Part shown: positions 43,855 through 57,600 of the stretch, one piece after another
How positions within the stretch are numbered: position 1 is the first letter of the stretch
How the letters are laid out: every line of letters starts with the position of its first letter
Origin: Pipra filicauda
Lineage: Eukaryota > Chordata > Aves > Passeriformes > Pipridae
Direction: 5' to 3'
NCBI RefSeq assembly: GCF_003945595.2
Contig: NW_024104162.1
Span: 558,001 to 622,000 of the forward strand
DNA: 64,000 nucleotides
Notes under the pieces: generated by a model
What the model saw: the letters and a program-made list of their open reading frames with translations, nothing else
Told to the model about the DNA's origin: nothing
The model's database searches: none
Program-made: the position numbers and the translations under genes

Positions 43855-46800
43855 GTAAGATGTTTTTCTTTCTTTAAAAAATATACTGAGCTGCACGTTG
43901 GCTTCAGCAAGTCCCTCTGGGCTGCGGATCACCCTGGTTTTGCGGTGATAAATACGGCTGCACGTGGAAGGAGTAAGGTTTGTGTTAAAACGATTACTTT
44001 TCAGGTAAGTTGGTGATTTCTGACTAAGCAGAAACTTTAAATATTATTAAAAGTATGTAAAACTAACAGTTGAAAATGGTGATAAGTACTGAAAAACTTG
44101 CAGGTGTATTCTTCATTGCTGGAAGTAGGTGATTTTCGGGTGAGTCATAGAAATGTGAAGGCACAGGCTTGTATCAATATAATGGTGTAATACCATTTGT
44201 TCAAATGCTGAGAAATTACCGTTTTATTTGAGCGTGTAAATAAATCTCATTGTGAGGAGTGTCAAAAAACGGATTTAAAAAACCCATTGTGTTTGGCACG
44301 CTCACTCTTCCTACTTGTCCTATTGAAATTTTATAGAGTATTTTGTTTGGGTCTGCTAGAAGTTTTGTTGCTGGCAGCAGGAGCGTAACAAGTGGCATAC
44401 AAGGTGTATTTTCTCGTTGATAGTGAAAATGGTTTTAAAATATATCCTGTGTTGCCTTCACTGTTCCTCTCCCAAGGCTGGCGGTCTTGTTAAGTGAAAT
44501 TGAGGGGTTCTGTAGTGCGTGTTTTGTCCACTAGGGATTGAACTGGGACAAGTAAAGTTGTTTTACTTAATAACTGTCAAGTTAATTTTAAATATCCAGC
44601 AAGAAAAGAACAAAGTGCAGACCTCAGTTCCTCAGCGCTGTATTTTTTTCCGAATATATTCATGTTACACCCTAGAACTTTATGTGCTCTAAATCAGCTG
44701 ATTGTTAACTTCACACCATGCCCTTCTATGAAATGCAGTCAGTATAGCTCGGGATTTTAAGAATAATGTGGTCTGTAATTCAGGTTTTTTAGTAATATGA
44801 CACAGCATGAGGAGCAGTACAAGGCAGTCAAAGTTCGTAAACCTTCCATTGTTAACTATCCCGTGTTATGCAATCCTTGGGCATGATGGGACAAGACAAG
44901 CATTTAATTTCTTAAGGCTGGGTTATGGCATGGCTTTCAAGTTACCTGCAGGTAATTGTGCAAACTGCTATCTGTATGAAGTGTTTCATTAAGCATATTG
45001 CTTTGGCTCTGCTGTGTGTGTCATGTGCATTCTTGGACTCTTTAAAGCTTGGGTGCTTGAAATACTTTCAGTTTAAGCTTAGTTTTTAACATTTCCTTTG
45101 ACTCAACAAAGTAAAATGCTCCAATTTATTGTGCTGTCTTTAAATTAGAAATGTTGTGCATATAGCTTTTTATTAACATGTCTCATGACTAAGAAAGATT
45201 TTAAGACACCCCCCTCCGTGCTCTATTATGTTTACAAATAGTCCAGCCATATTTAAGATGGTTAACTTGGCAAAGCACTGAGTGTCTGCTGACTTATAGA
45301 CAAGCTTCAAGGACTGTCAGCTGTGGGTGTTTTGGTTTGTTTTTAAATTTCAGTTAGCTTTGGCTTTTCTAATATAGGTCAAACATTTATATGCTTATTC
45401 ATTTTATCTGTCTGTTTTAAAGTAGCAGCTTGGCAGTAGGAAGTAAGAGGATGATATGTGATAGTTCTTGAGATTCCATGTGAAGATGTGATGGGAGTCT
45501 GCTAAAATTGCCCAGGTGGAGCTCTGTAGCCATAGTGGTCAGCTGAAGAGCGAGTTTGGGATCATGGATAGGGATCCATTCCTGTGAGTGTTGCATGTTA
45601 GATGTGGTGGTGCTGTAAAGGTTTTTTAAAGCGTTGGTACAGCAGTGTGGAGAACTTCAGATTCTGTCTATGTTTCTTGGCAATATGGTCTGGTTTTTCA
45701 TCTGGTAGAGTATCTGAATGATAAATTGTGAGATAGCTGGAGGAGAGGGGTAAATGCATTGTTAGAGATAATGGATATCAAATGCTGTTATGAAAAGCCA
45801 GGTGGAAGATATTGATAAATACAGGCTTGATCCTGAATCACAAGAACCACTTTAAAGAATTCTGTGGTGTTTTCAAAATACAAACAAAACCATAAAACTA
45901 TGCCAGAACATTTACATGCAGGAACATACATTATCATTGTTTACAGAACTGCTAATAGGCACATCTCATTTAGGAAACTGTCATTATCCTATCAATGACC
46001 TAAATTTAAACTTGCACAAATTGTCACGGTATTTGTAAACATTTTTTAGAAGCTTATATATAGGGCTTTTATCAATTCTGGGTTTTTTGAAAGATAAAAG
46101 ACATTGAAATGTTAATTTAGTAGCAGAGAGAATAATTCAAAATGGTTCGTGAATGATCTGGAACTGCAGTTTCATTAGTTGTGGACTTTGGCCATACCAG
46201 TTTCTGGCATTCCCAGTCACTCGGTCCAGTCTGTGCTGCCTCTTGAGCTGCCTTTCAGTTATACTCCAATAGTCTTTTTTTTTTTCTCTGAGGATTTGGA
46301 GTTTATTTTAGTGAATCATGTGAGTGGTCCTGTTTACTACATGGTCTGTAAACAATTTTATCGGCATAATCTGTAAAGAGGGGTAGAACCCAAAGTAAAC
46401 AGTGGTCAGGAAACTACACTGTTTTTTCTGAGGCAGAGGTAGGCATAATTTGAAGTGTGTCACATAAGTAGACCAAGTTGAAGATGACATTTTACTTACA
46501 GTTGAAAGATGTCAATGTTTACTTTGTATAAAGGCACTTCAATTATGCATGGAAAAAGTTATGTGCCCAAGGAGATAATGTCTATGTAACACCAGCATTA
46601 TTAAGGATGAAAGTAGGATGGGTTTTCAGGATCACCAGTAAATAGCAATTAAAAGCAGATATTTAAATTTGGATTTGCTTTTTAAAGTATTTTTAACATA
46701 ATATCTAAGCTTAAATGTGTGTAAGATGAAGGTGGGAGGAGTTGGTGGTGGGATTATCTGTACTTGGACTTTTTCTGTGCTTAGTAATACTTCTATAGAC

Positions 46801-47739
46801 AACCAGTGAAATGCCTCTTTTTGCTTTTGTTTGTAGGTAGAGCACAATAACCTCTTGTAAATTTTTTATACAGTGATAACATTAGAAGATTATGCTTAGA
46901 ATTAATTTTTATTTAGGTTTTTTTAGTAATTACAAGTTAATCAATCTGGGTTTTGTGGAGATGCCTGAAAAAGTGAGTCACTAGATATGTAGGAAGTAGA
47001 TGTTGTGCTGAGCATGGAGTGTTCCCAAAAGTGTGAATCAAAGCAAAAGGAAAAGTGGGCTATAGTTCAGAAAATGTAAATCTGTTTGCTCAGCTTATAT
47101 CACTGCATATAGGAAGAAATTCTTTTAAATTGCTAAACTGAAATAGTCTTAAAGTTTTTGGTTTTTTTTTTTTGGTTTTGTTTCCATTTTTAAAAATAAG
47201 CAAGTGGAAAACCCTGGAGAATTTGTATGTGACTTCTCCCAGGCTGAAATGCTTCTGACAGATGTGGTAGAAGCTTTTAGAAGAAACATGAAGCTTCCAA
47301 CAGATATCCAGGCTTTCAAAAATTGGAATTATTCAGATTGTTGTGACTTGCTATTATAAGTACCTTTTATAGGGAATTCATTGCTGCAGTTTACCAAAGG
47401 CTCTGTGAAACTGTGTGAAAAATAAAGTATTTTCTTAGATCAAAAGGACTCCAAGTAACTGGTCGTTTTTAATAACTTAAAAAAAATATGTATAGACACA
47501 AGTTTCTCTGTTAATGGTACCCAATACTACTGCTTTTGTTTAATTCAAAGTGGATATGAGTTGAATTGAGCACATTCATAGTATCTTCATGACAGAAACA
47601 CTAACTAGTATATTGGAAGCCATAGTCCACATAATAGTAAAGGAGATTTATGAAGGCTGTGCTTTGTGGCTTCTAGACTTACAATATGTGAGATAAAAAC
47701 GTTACAGAATACTTCCTGCAGGTAGCACCCTCTTTAAAG
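43855..47739 (+). other. SLMAP: SLMAP intron 1, first part
   Basis: Reading on past the donor extends the open frame to 44016, but with no SLMAP-like sequence, so this is intron. The rest is AT-rich unique sequence with T-runs near 46269 and 47161. No gene or repeat family recognised. Confidence 0.8.
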
Positions 47740-47899
47740 AAAACAAACACAAATAACCCTCCCCACCCCCCAAAAAACCTCCACCAAACAAAAAACTTCC
47801 AAACAACAAACCAAAAAAACCCACAAAATAACCAACCAAAAAATCCCAAACCCCAACAAACCAAACACAACCAACCAACCCAAAACCCAACACCTCAAA
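47740..47899 (+). repeat. G-free C/A-rich low-complexity tract
   Basis: 160 consecutive bases contain no G and only a handful of T on the plus strand. They are built from irregular CCAAA, CAAAC and ACCC words, including CCCTCCCCACCCCCC at 47757-47771. The minus strand is therefore a long G/T-only tract. It ends about 35 bp before a CR1 fragment. Confidence 0.9.
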
Positions 47900-47934
47900 G
47901 CAATCACCCCAAAGGTACAGCCAGGGAATTACAG

Positions 47935-48610
47935 ACTGGCTTTGAGTCCCTGGGAAAATCATGGAACAAGTTGTGGAACACTTTTCTGGGCACATGAATA
48001 AGATGATTTGGTAGTAGTCAGTGCAGAGTTGACAGGGGTAAATCATGGCCTGCTGAGTCCAATTGCACTGTGTGATAAAATGACTCATTTTGCTGAAGGG
48101 CAGGACAGAGCAGGGCACACTCTGTACCTTGCCTTTAGCAGGGCTCTTGGCTCTTCCCCACAGTGGCCTGTCTGAGTTTGGGCACTGCAGTCTGGGTGTA
48201 CGAGCGACTTGAGGAGTAAACCAGAACTGGTTTGGGATGGGGCTCCACGGTGGTGCTGGGATGGGGTGTTGGGGACGAGCAGGATGCCACAGGGTCAGTG
48301 CTATGAGCTGTCCTGTTCAATGTTATTATCAATGACCTGGAGTTTAGTCATGTTTAGTGAAGTTTAGTCATGTTTGAAGGTGACACCGTATCTGTTGGTG
48401 TGATGGGGAGTGAGTTGATATGCTCAAGGGCACGGCTGCCCTCCGGAGGGACCTGACCTTGCTGGAGGAATGGGCAGAGAGGAGCCTGAACAAGGACAAA
48501 TGTGAAGTCTGCATGTGGAAAGGAAGAACCCCTTCCAGCTTATTAGACCCTGTCTAGGATACTGCATCTAATTCTGGACCACTAGTGCAAGAAATACATT
48601 AATAAACAGG
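47935..48610 (+). mobile_element. CR1 LINE ORF2 remnant, sense orientation
   Basis: Decayed reverse-transcriptase-region sequence. Recognisable stretches include GGAAAATCATGGAACAAGTT, CTGTCCTGTTCAATGTTATT (coding LFNVIINDLE), GGAGGGACCTGACCTTGCTG, ATGGGCAGAGAGGAGCCTGA and ACCCTGTCTAGGATACTGCA, all in CR1 order. Relative to an intact CR1 it has internal deletions, stops in every frame and a local 20-bp duplication, so it is non-functional. Confidence 0.8.
48341..48375 (+). repeat. 20-bp tandem duplication inside CR1 remnant
   Basis: AGTTTAGTCATGTTTAGTGA is followed directly by AGTTTAGTCATGTTT and then diverges. It sits where CR1 normally encodes the segment just before the GDDT-like turn. Confidence 0.8.
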
Positions 48611-51600
48611 AGTTGAAACGCTGGATGATCTCTCTTTGTGGTGTGTTGTACTAAGGATAAAAGTATATTGATCATGAAAGGAAGAAGAAAGAATGTGTAA
48701 AAAAGAAATATGTTTTTTGCTTAACATTACATGGAATGTTTTGTGGATATCAAGAATTTGGCAATAGCCCAGAATTATAGAACATCTCTGGATATCCTAT
48801 TTGTTCAGAAGTATTTTAATAAATCTGTCTTAAAAATTAAGTGGGGTATGAAAAATGGTATTTAGAGTTGCAGGATTTTTGTGGGAGATTTTTTTTTCCT
48901 GCTGCTTCCAGTGGAGATTTCTTTATGATACTCGGGCCTATTTAGTGTTGGTTTGTGCAAGGGATGTTTAATTTCTCATGTATCAGTAGCATTTATTTTG
49001 GTAGATACCATGTCCGTTATTTATTTTTTCCTCTACTGCATCTTTTCAGCTTTCTGTTAGGATTGTTGTCCTTTGAGAGATGAACAGATGTTTTATTTTT
49101 CAGTACTCTTGATGTTGCTGTGTCCTTACAGTCTGCAGTGGAGACACTTTATCTTCCAAACATTGAATGTTTGTTCCAAGTGCCCTGGGGGACTGACCTG
49201 GGCTCTGCTCTAATGCACGGAGGTGAAACTCCAGTGTGTGGATGCTTTTGGTAAGAGGGTGATGTCAGGCAGCCCTTACATACACCTGTTAATATTTTTA
49301 TGTAAGTGCTTTTCACCCTGAGTGAACTATCCAATTTTATGCTGAAGTGATCATAAGAATATTATGGGGTAGAGAGTCTCACTTTTGACAAACTTCAGCA
49401 CCATACTTTTAGAACCTGGTGTAGGAGTGCGGGCGACCATTTATAGTAGAGGTAAGTCAGTGCTGACAAGGATTTCCCTGCAGAGATACCATCTAGAGCC
49501 ACTGCTGCAGAGCTAATACTGTAATTCTTGGAGCTGATCCATTGCAGTCATGATGCATCTATCCTGAGCCAGGAACACCAACACATTGATTAGGTTTTAA
49601 AAACAAACAAAAATCCCTTTTGTATTTGCAATGAATTTTTACAAACCTCAAATGAATCAGGTTACTTAGTAGGCATGAAGGCCAGTAAATGTGTTTTCCT
49701 TAGATCTCTAATAGGATGGTCCTTGTCCCAGGCTTATAAATGTAAAACCTTGCTTTCCTATTTTATATAATCAAAGTTGTTCTTGACATTTACTTTTTCC
49801 TGTGCTAGTTGCAGCAATCCATTGGTCATTTGCAGGTGGATTTACGTTGCGTTGGAGGAATACTTTGATTTGGCTTTGCCTTCTCATTTTTCTTGCTGGA
49901 TTTGAACAGTTTCTGTTGCTTATTTATCTAATTAAAGTAATTGAATTTACGTATGCTGTAAAGGCCATGTGGGTGAGGAGTGTCTGTGTCAGTGGGCTGC
50001 TTTGGTTGGGTTGATTTGAATCTGATCTAGCTAGAATTCAGCAAAATGTGCTGCTAAAGACTCAGCTGTTTTGTTGCATTTTAGGTTTTGTAATTTCTTT
50101 TAATAGGTAATGTAAAGTGAAAATGATTATTGTTCGTGGAACCTGGCCAGTGAAAAGGAAGGAAGAATGCTGTCTCCATCTCTATAGCCAGCAATTTTAC
50201 AGCCTATTGCTGCTAAATTATACAATTGTTTGTTGTCTCTGGATTTTCTTTTGACTCACATCAATACTTGCTTCCTGTTAACGTTGCTCACTTGCCGAGA
50301 GAATTTGGATTATCCAAGAGCTCTGAGTTTTGTTGCTTTCCAGAAATGTTTCTGCTTGTGGCAGAATTGTTGGAAGAAAGCTTTGCAGCGTTGTCACATT
50401 TTGGTTGAATATAGACAAGTGTTTTTTCAGTCTGCTTTAGGAGTGGGAACATCAGGCAGAGAGATAAATTGGACTGTACCATCTTAATCCCCTGCAAGAA
50501 GACATATCTGCCTGCCAGCAGCCCAGAAGAGTTTCCTTTATGAGAAGGAAAATCACTGTGGTGGAGCCAGACAATTAATTGGATACAATTTCTGTGCTGT
50601 ATGGTACCAGACTTGTATGATTGAGCAATGTCTTAGTTTATTTCAGTCCTGAGAAAGTATAAATAAATGATGAACTTCCAGCAGGCTTATAATAGAAAGT
50701 CCAAAATCCTATAGTAACACTGTAGTTGAGTGGAAAAACACAGAAATTGCTAGCAGTAGTTTGACCTTTTTTTTTTTTTCTTTTGTAAAAAGTTAACATA
50801 AGAAATAAACATAAAAAGTACTGGGATTAGTCAAGGGTAGTTTAGGGCATGAGGAATTTATAATATCTTTGCAGAACTAAGGAACATTTCAGTATTGATA
50901 GTTGAACTGTGGTGTGTAGTGGAGGGAAATAGCTGCTATTGGTAGACCTTTTAGTTTATAAAATAACATTAACCAACCATGGGAGAGACTGAAGAATTGG
51001 CAGTGAGATGGACTCAATTGCAAACGTCCTAATAGTGTAAAATAGTGAGAACTTGTAACTAAATACAAAAATATTGACAGTATTGTGCTACTATTAAAGC
51101 AAGTTTGTCCCCAGTAGGAACATCTTGTTCAGTTTTAGTCTTCACATAATAATTCAAATATGCTGGAAATATTATTGACAGGAAGTTCAATATAGGAACC
51201 ATGCAAGGTATCAGATAGTATATAAGCCATATAAGAGCAGACAAGTGACCTTCTGTTCTTGTGTTAAGAGGCTATTGAATAGAAAACTAAGAACAAAGTT
51301 ATTAGTGCTGTATATTTTTGTAATTGCAGTTGTAATATTTCTTCCATAAAAATAAAATTAATGCAAGGGCTTAAGATGCAAAAGCTGTGGGTGCTTGTTA
51401 ACTGCATTGAGTAATAACCTTTTTAAAGGAAGAAATAGAAAGGAATAGAAATGCTTATGTTTCAAATCCGAGATGTAAAGCTCTGTTATGGGCCAGATAT
51501 TTGTACAGCAAGTTCTTTTGGAGACATTTGGTACTGGCTGCTGCTATTTGTATATGCCATTAGTCTTATCTGATAGGCAGTTTTTGCTCTTACCTGGCAC

Positions 51601-51925
51601 TTTTCCAAAGTTGTTCCTTTTCTGGAAGTTGAGCAAGATTAAGTTTAAACATAAGTTTTTCTAAAATTTAGTGTTTGATGCAATATTGTTAATGTTCTGT
51701 AAGAGGTTTACCCGCAGCTCAACCGAGTTTGATCATTATGCCTTGCCTTCTGGTTTTTTAATTGCTTTTCTTGAAGTGTAATGCTTAATTGTGTAGGTTA
51801 GAAGCCAGATCTCTTGGTTTTGCAAAGCTGGGCTTTTAACCTGCCTACCTTTTTGCCTTTTAAATTTCTGATGACTTTTCCCAGTAACTCCTAGTACAAT
51901 TAACTGTCATCCTCTCGGTTTTATT

Positions 51926-51942
51926 TTGTTGTTGTTGTTGTT
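51926..51942 (+). repeat. (GTT)n microsatellite
   Basis: Five consecutive GTT triplets in SLMAP intron 1. Confidence 0.8.
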
Positions 51943-52479
51943 AGCTGTAATAATAGTTGCCTGAACTTATGGGCAATAGAATTGCAAATCAGTTTCTGTA
52001 GTATTACTTGTGATTTTATTCTGGTGTTGCTGATGTTTGCACTTACACCTGCTGTTTCCAAGTGCTTGAAGGATAGGAAAGCTTTCAGGAGGCATAATGA
52101 ATTATTTGTAATTCTTCGCGTTTTTAACTTTCTTATTAAAAAAAAGCTTTGCTTTTTATATCTGATTGTGAAAGAATCCATTCTGCAGCCAAGTTATTTT
52201 TGGAGGTCTTTGGTCTCTGTAGGTAATTGCAACTCCTTGTTGTTTTCTTGCAATCATTACAGGGATTCCTCTTGCTGTATACCAGAGGATTTTTAAGGTT
52301 ATGTCAACATTAACATATATTTTTAAAGGACAAGGAATAAGTTTAATGAAATTTCTTTTGTTTCTGTGGATTCTAGAATTCTGAGTCGTTGAGTAGTTAG
52401 GGTGGTATCTACTTTGAGGGAAGTTACAATACTGTGAACAAGAAAAGCACATTCTATGATATGGATGAACTGTTGGAAG

Positions 52480-52560
52480 AACTAAAGTTGGTGTGGCCCT
52501 CAGGAGGTCACCCAGTCCAGTCTGCAGTTCCACAGCAGGTCTAAGCAGCTCAGGTTACTT
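52480..52560 (-). mobile_element. Short diverged CR1 scrap
   Basis: GTTGGTGTGGCCCTCAGGAG followed by GTCACCCAGTCCAGTCTGC and an AGCAGGTCTAAGCAG stretch resembles the region just inside the CR1 3' end in antisense orientation. It lacks the terminal octamer repeats. Confidence 0.55.
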
Positions 52561-54471
52561 TTGGACTTGGGATAGGATTTTGGGTGCAAATGAACCCCTA
52601 CCAGCAAATAAGCTTCCGGGGTCACTGTCAGAGATATTTCCTAGGTGGGTTAGCCTGTGTTACTTGTCTTAAATTATGTTCTAAGTTTCAGTGTGTGTAT
52701 GTATAGATAGAAGTGAGTATTATGAAATATCTGGAGTACTTCTTTTATAGTGTAACTTAAAGTTACATCAAAATGTGTCAGCTAAATGTTAAAAGAATTT
52801 CTGGAGGAAAAGAAGCACTAAATGAAAGACATAATAATGTTCCTAGTTCCACCCCTAATTCCATAAGGGTGGAAATAATACAACACTTTCACTTGTAGCT
52901 GTCAACCACTACTTCCTTTTTAAGAACTCAAAGGGGAATTTTTTTTTTTCAGTCTTCCTCTTTGAGGACTTTTCCTAGACTGCATATTCCAACACTTGTT
53001 AGAGAAAGCCAGGAATACAGATTATCATAGAGGGGGCAATATTGGTTTTTGGAATCCCTGTAGCTGGTTGACATTAGGTAAAGTTCCTGGTTGTGCTGTT
53101 TAAGCAGAGCTTTGGTAGGTACATAAGTACTGTTTGTGACAGTGAAGGCCAGTGATTTGGTCTATGAACAGAGGGCTTGCTATGTGATTAAAGGGAGAAC
53201 TGCTATTTATACTAATAATACGTTACCTATACCATAGAAAGGCATGTGAATGTTCTCAGTCTGTTGATGCTCTTTGCCCACAGTGTCATCCTGATCCTTA
53301 GTTATGTTTATGAGCCGACTGTTAATTTGGAAGTTAAAAGTTCGTATGCTGTGTTTGGCTAACTTTTAACTTCCATGTAAACAGAAGGGAGGTTTTGGAG
53401 GCTTTTTGTGCATTGCACGGGCACACAAGGACAGCCTTTCTTTCCAAACTCCTGGTTTGTTTTGGGATCTGTGTACACGTGCTGCCTCCCCGCCCGAGAG
53501 CAGCAGGGATTGCACAGCCACCGCTTTGCAGGATGTTGCCTCCTGGTAAATTCCAGGCAGATCTACATTTTAGCTGCAAGTTGACATTCTGTGACCCCAT
53601 GTTCCAACAGTGGGCTTGGGAAGGGTTAGTTTGGCAAAACACTGCACCAGCACAGCTGTCCTACTTTCTCTGAGCCACTCTGGGACATCCAGATTGCATT
53701 CCTGAGGGCTCTTCAGGTCACCCTGTTCTGGGATTTTGCCTGCTTCACAGGTCAGTGTAAATGTGCCTGCAGTTGAACAATTTGGGATGCAGATGTGCAG
53801 GTAAGAGGTTTTTTTTGGTCTGGTTATCAAATGCAAGTGTGCTCATTTTCCTTTGTTGCTTTCCCACACAGCTTTATGTTGAGCGTTCCCAGGATAAGTG
53901 TTGCTGGATAAATTTTAGATGACGATCTAAGTTTTATAAACTAATATTAAAGGATCTTGATAACTGCTCTTTATTTTGAGATCTGTAACTTGTCCTCTCT
54001 TTGGTGTGTTTCATAGTTGTACGCATCTCCTTTTATAATTGCTGTTTTGTATTTCCAAAAGATTTACAAAAATAATTGCTTTGTAAGATCCTTTAAAACC
54101 TCTTATGTAGATGTAGTTTTGAGTCTAATATTAGGGTACCTGTAATCTTGTAACATTATTTGAGTGACTGGATCTGCTTGCTGATGTTGTGCCTCAAATT
54201 AAGTCTAGCAAGTATGTTATACAGTTCTGCTTTAAGTATTGCCTCAGACAGTTTTTATACAGGTGAGCAAAGCTGAGTGGAGACTTTTCTTTCTTATCCA
54301 GAACAAAACTTTTCACACAATAGAAGGATTTAAGAAATAGTAAGTGCTTGCTTATACTTGTGGACATTCTTTGCTGTTATGATTTTTTGACCCATATAAT
54401 TCCTGCTGTGGGGTTTCCTTTCCATAAAGCTGGAGATGATGCAGTGAATGGACAGGACCAACCTGCTGCTG

Positions 54472-54620
54472 ATCACAGAATCGTAGAATGGCCTGAGTTG
54501 GAAGGGACCTTAAAGATTATTTCCTTCCAACCCCCTGCCATGGGCAGGGACACCTTCCAGGTTGCTCAGAGCCCCATCCAGCCTGGCCTTGAGCACTTCC
54601 AGGGATGGAGCATCTTCCAG
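54472..54620 (-). mobile_element. CR1 LINE 3'-end fragment in SLMAP intron 1
   Basis: Starts ATCACAGAATCGTAGAATGG, then TTGGAAGGGACCTTAAAGAT and CCAACCCCCTGCCATGGGCA, followed by CCTTCCAG and GCCCCATCCAGCCTGGCCTT. This is a well-preserved antisense CR1 3' end of about 150 bp, the least diverged copy in the window by eye. Confidence 0.93.
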
Positions 54621-57600
54621 TTGTTTGTTTTGTTTTTCTCCCCCCCCATCATTGTTCCTTTCATGGTCTTTTTTTTAACTTCATTGCACTCGTTCAGTAC
54701 TAAATTAGTTGTTATTAGTATTATTTATTAATTATTCTAAAGCAGTAGAATTTCTGTCAGTACTTTTAATAATTCTTGATGAAATGTCCCATTTCAGTGA
54801 AAGAGAACACCAGTGATTAATTGCCCCAAAATCAGATGGGTGTCAGATGCACTGCATTTGTACATACAGCTGGCCAGGAGTGCACATTTTTCAGTGATGT
54901 CTGTGAGCAGGTCTGAGGGCCTTTTTGACATCTTAGCAAGGGATTTTTTTGGTTTATGCACATGCTGTGTGAGTTTAGGCTGGTGCAGATGAGCTCCTTA
55001 TTTCCCTGATGCATTGTATTTCTGAGCATTTGAAAGAGTATGAGCTGTACTAGAGCTTGCCTTTTTAATGCAGCCTTTGAAGTATGAGTGTTGTTTGCTG
55101 GCATCTTAAGAAGGAGAAAGTTTATCTGCTTTGATAAACAAGCCTTGAAAAAGAGCTCTATGACCTTGCTTGAGGAAAAATTATGATGGGAGGAATGTCT
55201 TGTATATTTATTTTATATAATCACAAGTGGTAAATTCAGTTAAATGCAGCTTGTTTCAAGTGTAAAACACTTAGATACCTGCCTACACTTCAGGCATAGT
55301 AAGGGTATTATCATTTAAATGTCGGAATTATGATAACTAACATATTTGTTTAACATGCTAATAGTGTATGAGGCCAAACTTACAAGTTTTGAGAACATTA
55401 TAATTTAAATACTTGGGTCGTTTGGTTTTTTTCAAGTATTAGAGCTTCAAATTCTGGAGAATAGACATGGATGACTGTTCTTTTTTTTCAGATATGTTGA
55501 TATTATGTTTGTGAAGAATTGTTACAGATGTCCTGTAGCAAGCAGGCTGCACGTCTTGCGTCTTCCCACAATGCTAATGAGCAATTGCATTATGAAAACT
55601 GTGGTGGAATATGGAATCTTTGCTATTTTCTGCAAAGCTCAGAGCTGCAATTCAGAGAGAAATCATGCTTTTCGGTTTCAGTTCTATTCTTTGACAGATG
55701 TTTGTTCCAATTCAAAAGGTACTTTTTTCACCATCAATTTCTGTGTTCCTTTGTGCTTTCTGGTTCCCTTGACAAAACCGCTAAAGCAAATAGCATGGAA
55801 CAAAATCTTGTCAGCTTGTTCTGCAATGTCCAGTCCAATGTCCAAAATCCAAAATATATTACGGGTTTCTGAAAATGTGGGTCATAACACTTTAGAGCAA
55901 GATGCTCTCACCAGCATTAGAGAGGTAATCTAATTGAACTAATTGAAAAGCTAATTGAAGAGTGAAATGCAGTAGGCAGCAAAAAAGCACAATGAACCCC
56001 AGCATCAGAGTAGGGTGTTCCTTGTTTGATTTATCTGATCCTCCTGGGACCTAAATCCTATGTAGCAGCGAGTGCCTCTGTGTATTGTGTTTGTTTGTGG
56101 ATCGTGGAAATGTAATATAAACATTACATTTCATTTGTAATGTTCATATATTACCATTAGAAAATACGATCCTTCAGAATGTGGAATTCAGTTTTCCTTT
56201 ATTTTTCCTATTGAGAAGGCAAAAAAATGTTCTGCAAATTACCGATTCTAAGCAAGGTATTTGACAAAGCTGAAGAAATAAGAAGAAATCTGTGGCAGAA
56301 AAGGTTGTGTGTGCACAGAATATTTCTAAACCAGTTGTCACATGTCAGGTGAGCCCTTGTGCATAACTGGTCCTTCATCTATCCTGTCCTTCGCACGTTG
56401 ACTCTCACACTTGGGCCACTCTTGAAGCTAGGCTTGACTTAGACTTCAGCTCCCTTATGCTCTAAGGAGGGAGGAAAAGAATTCCAAGTTTTTATGAAGA
56501 GTTACCTGTCTGTTTTTGCATAGCCCTTCCCCACTCGAGTCTGTAAGGCTGGAAGTCACTGTAATCCCAGCTGCCCCCTTCCCCTTGCTGCTGTCCCTTT
56601 CTGCAAGGTAAGAGCAGCATGTGGGAGCATTCCCTCTTAATGCACCTTGCATTCCTCCTATCTTTTGTCCATGTGACTTTGAAGTAAGTGTCACATGGTG
56701 ATGGAGCACCCAGACATAAGTGGTTTTAGGGACTGGAGAGAGGAAAGTTAGGTGAAAGGGAAGTGTGCTGAAAAGCTGGAAGAAACTTTTTTTCTGTGTC
56801 TCATTCCTTCTAAAAACAAGGAGCCGGTTGTTGAGGTCGGTTGCTCTGATTTGAGCCTGGTGGCCATGTGGAAAGGGGCTCTGCAGGTGCTCAGGTGCTG
56901 TGGGGGGCAGGAAGCACATCTGCATGGTCTGGTGGGAGAACTGTCCAGGTGAGCTGCTTGTCAGCACTGAGGCACAAAGCACTGTGCAGAACTGGGGATA
57001 AAGGGTCGGGTGAGGAGAGCAGTGAAGGTACTGGAGTTTACTCTGGGAATTCTCTGAGGTAGAGACAAGGGGATCAGTGTTGCAAGTGGATCAAGCGATG
57101 CCAAGGGGAATATTGAAACTGAAGAAGAGGTGAAACCATGATTACACACTTTAGACTGCAAGTTGCCCTTTTTTTAAAAGAAAAAAAAAGAAAAACAGGA
57201 AACATGTATTGCTACTACTTGCTATTACTTCTCCTTTCTGAATTGTGCCACTAAGCTCAGGTGCCTGAAGAGCAGTTCTCCGCTGTTGAAAAATGACTGT
57301 AAATGCTGAAGTTATCACTTAAGGTAACAAAGCTTTTTATTGGCAATTTTCTGTGTTCTGCTGTTTGAGTACTTAGTTTTAAAAAAATGCCTACTTCTTC
57401 CAGCTTTGTTTAAGTTTTATCAAAATATTCTCAGCATGTTTGAAAGAGCCATTGTTATGAGCAATGCAAGAATGGTCATTGGAAGGAGCTTCATTTGTAG
57501 TGAAGTAGGTATTTCTAGAGCAGACTTTTTTTTTTTTTAATTGAACTACTCTTACAGTTGGAAGATAGGTCATCTTCTGTGAAAGATTTTAGGAAAAATA

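Larger units (their letters stand above)
48611..54471 (+). other. SLMAP: SLMAP intron 1, second part
   Basis: T-rich unique intronic sequence with a T-run at about 50766-50780, a (GTT)5 run near 51926-51942 and one CR1 scrap (52480-52560). No coding exon of SLMAP or other gene recognised. Confidence 0.75.

Noticed and set aside
43855..44016. Extension of the SLMAP first exon to a stop at 44016
   Set aside because: A strong donor follows Lys66 and the extension bears no resemblance to the SLMAP FHA domain; it is intron.
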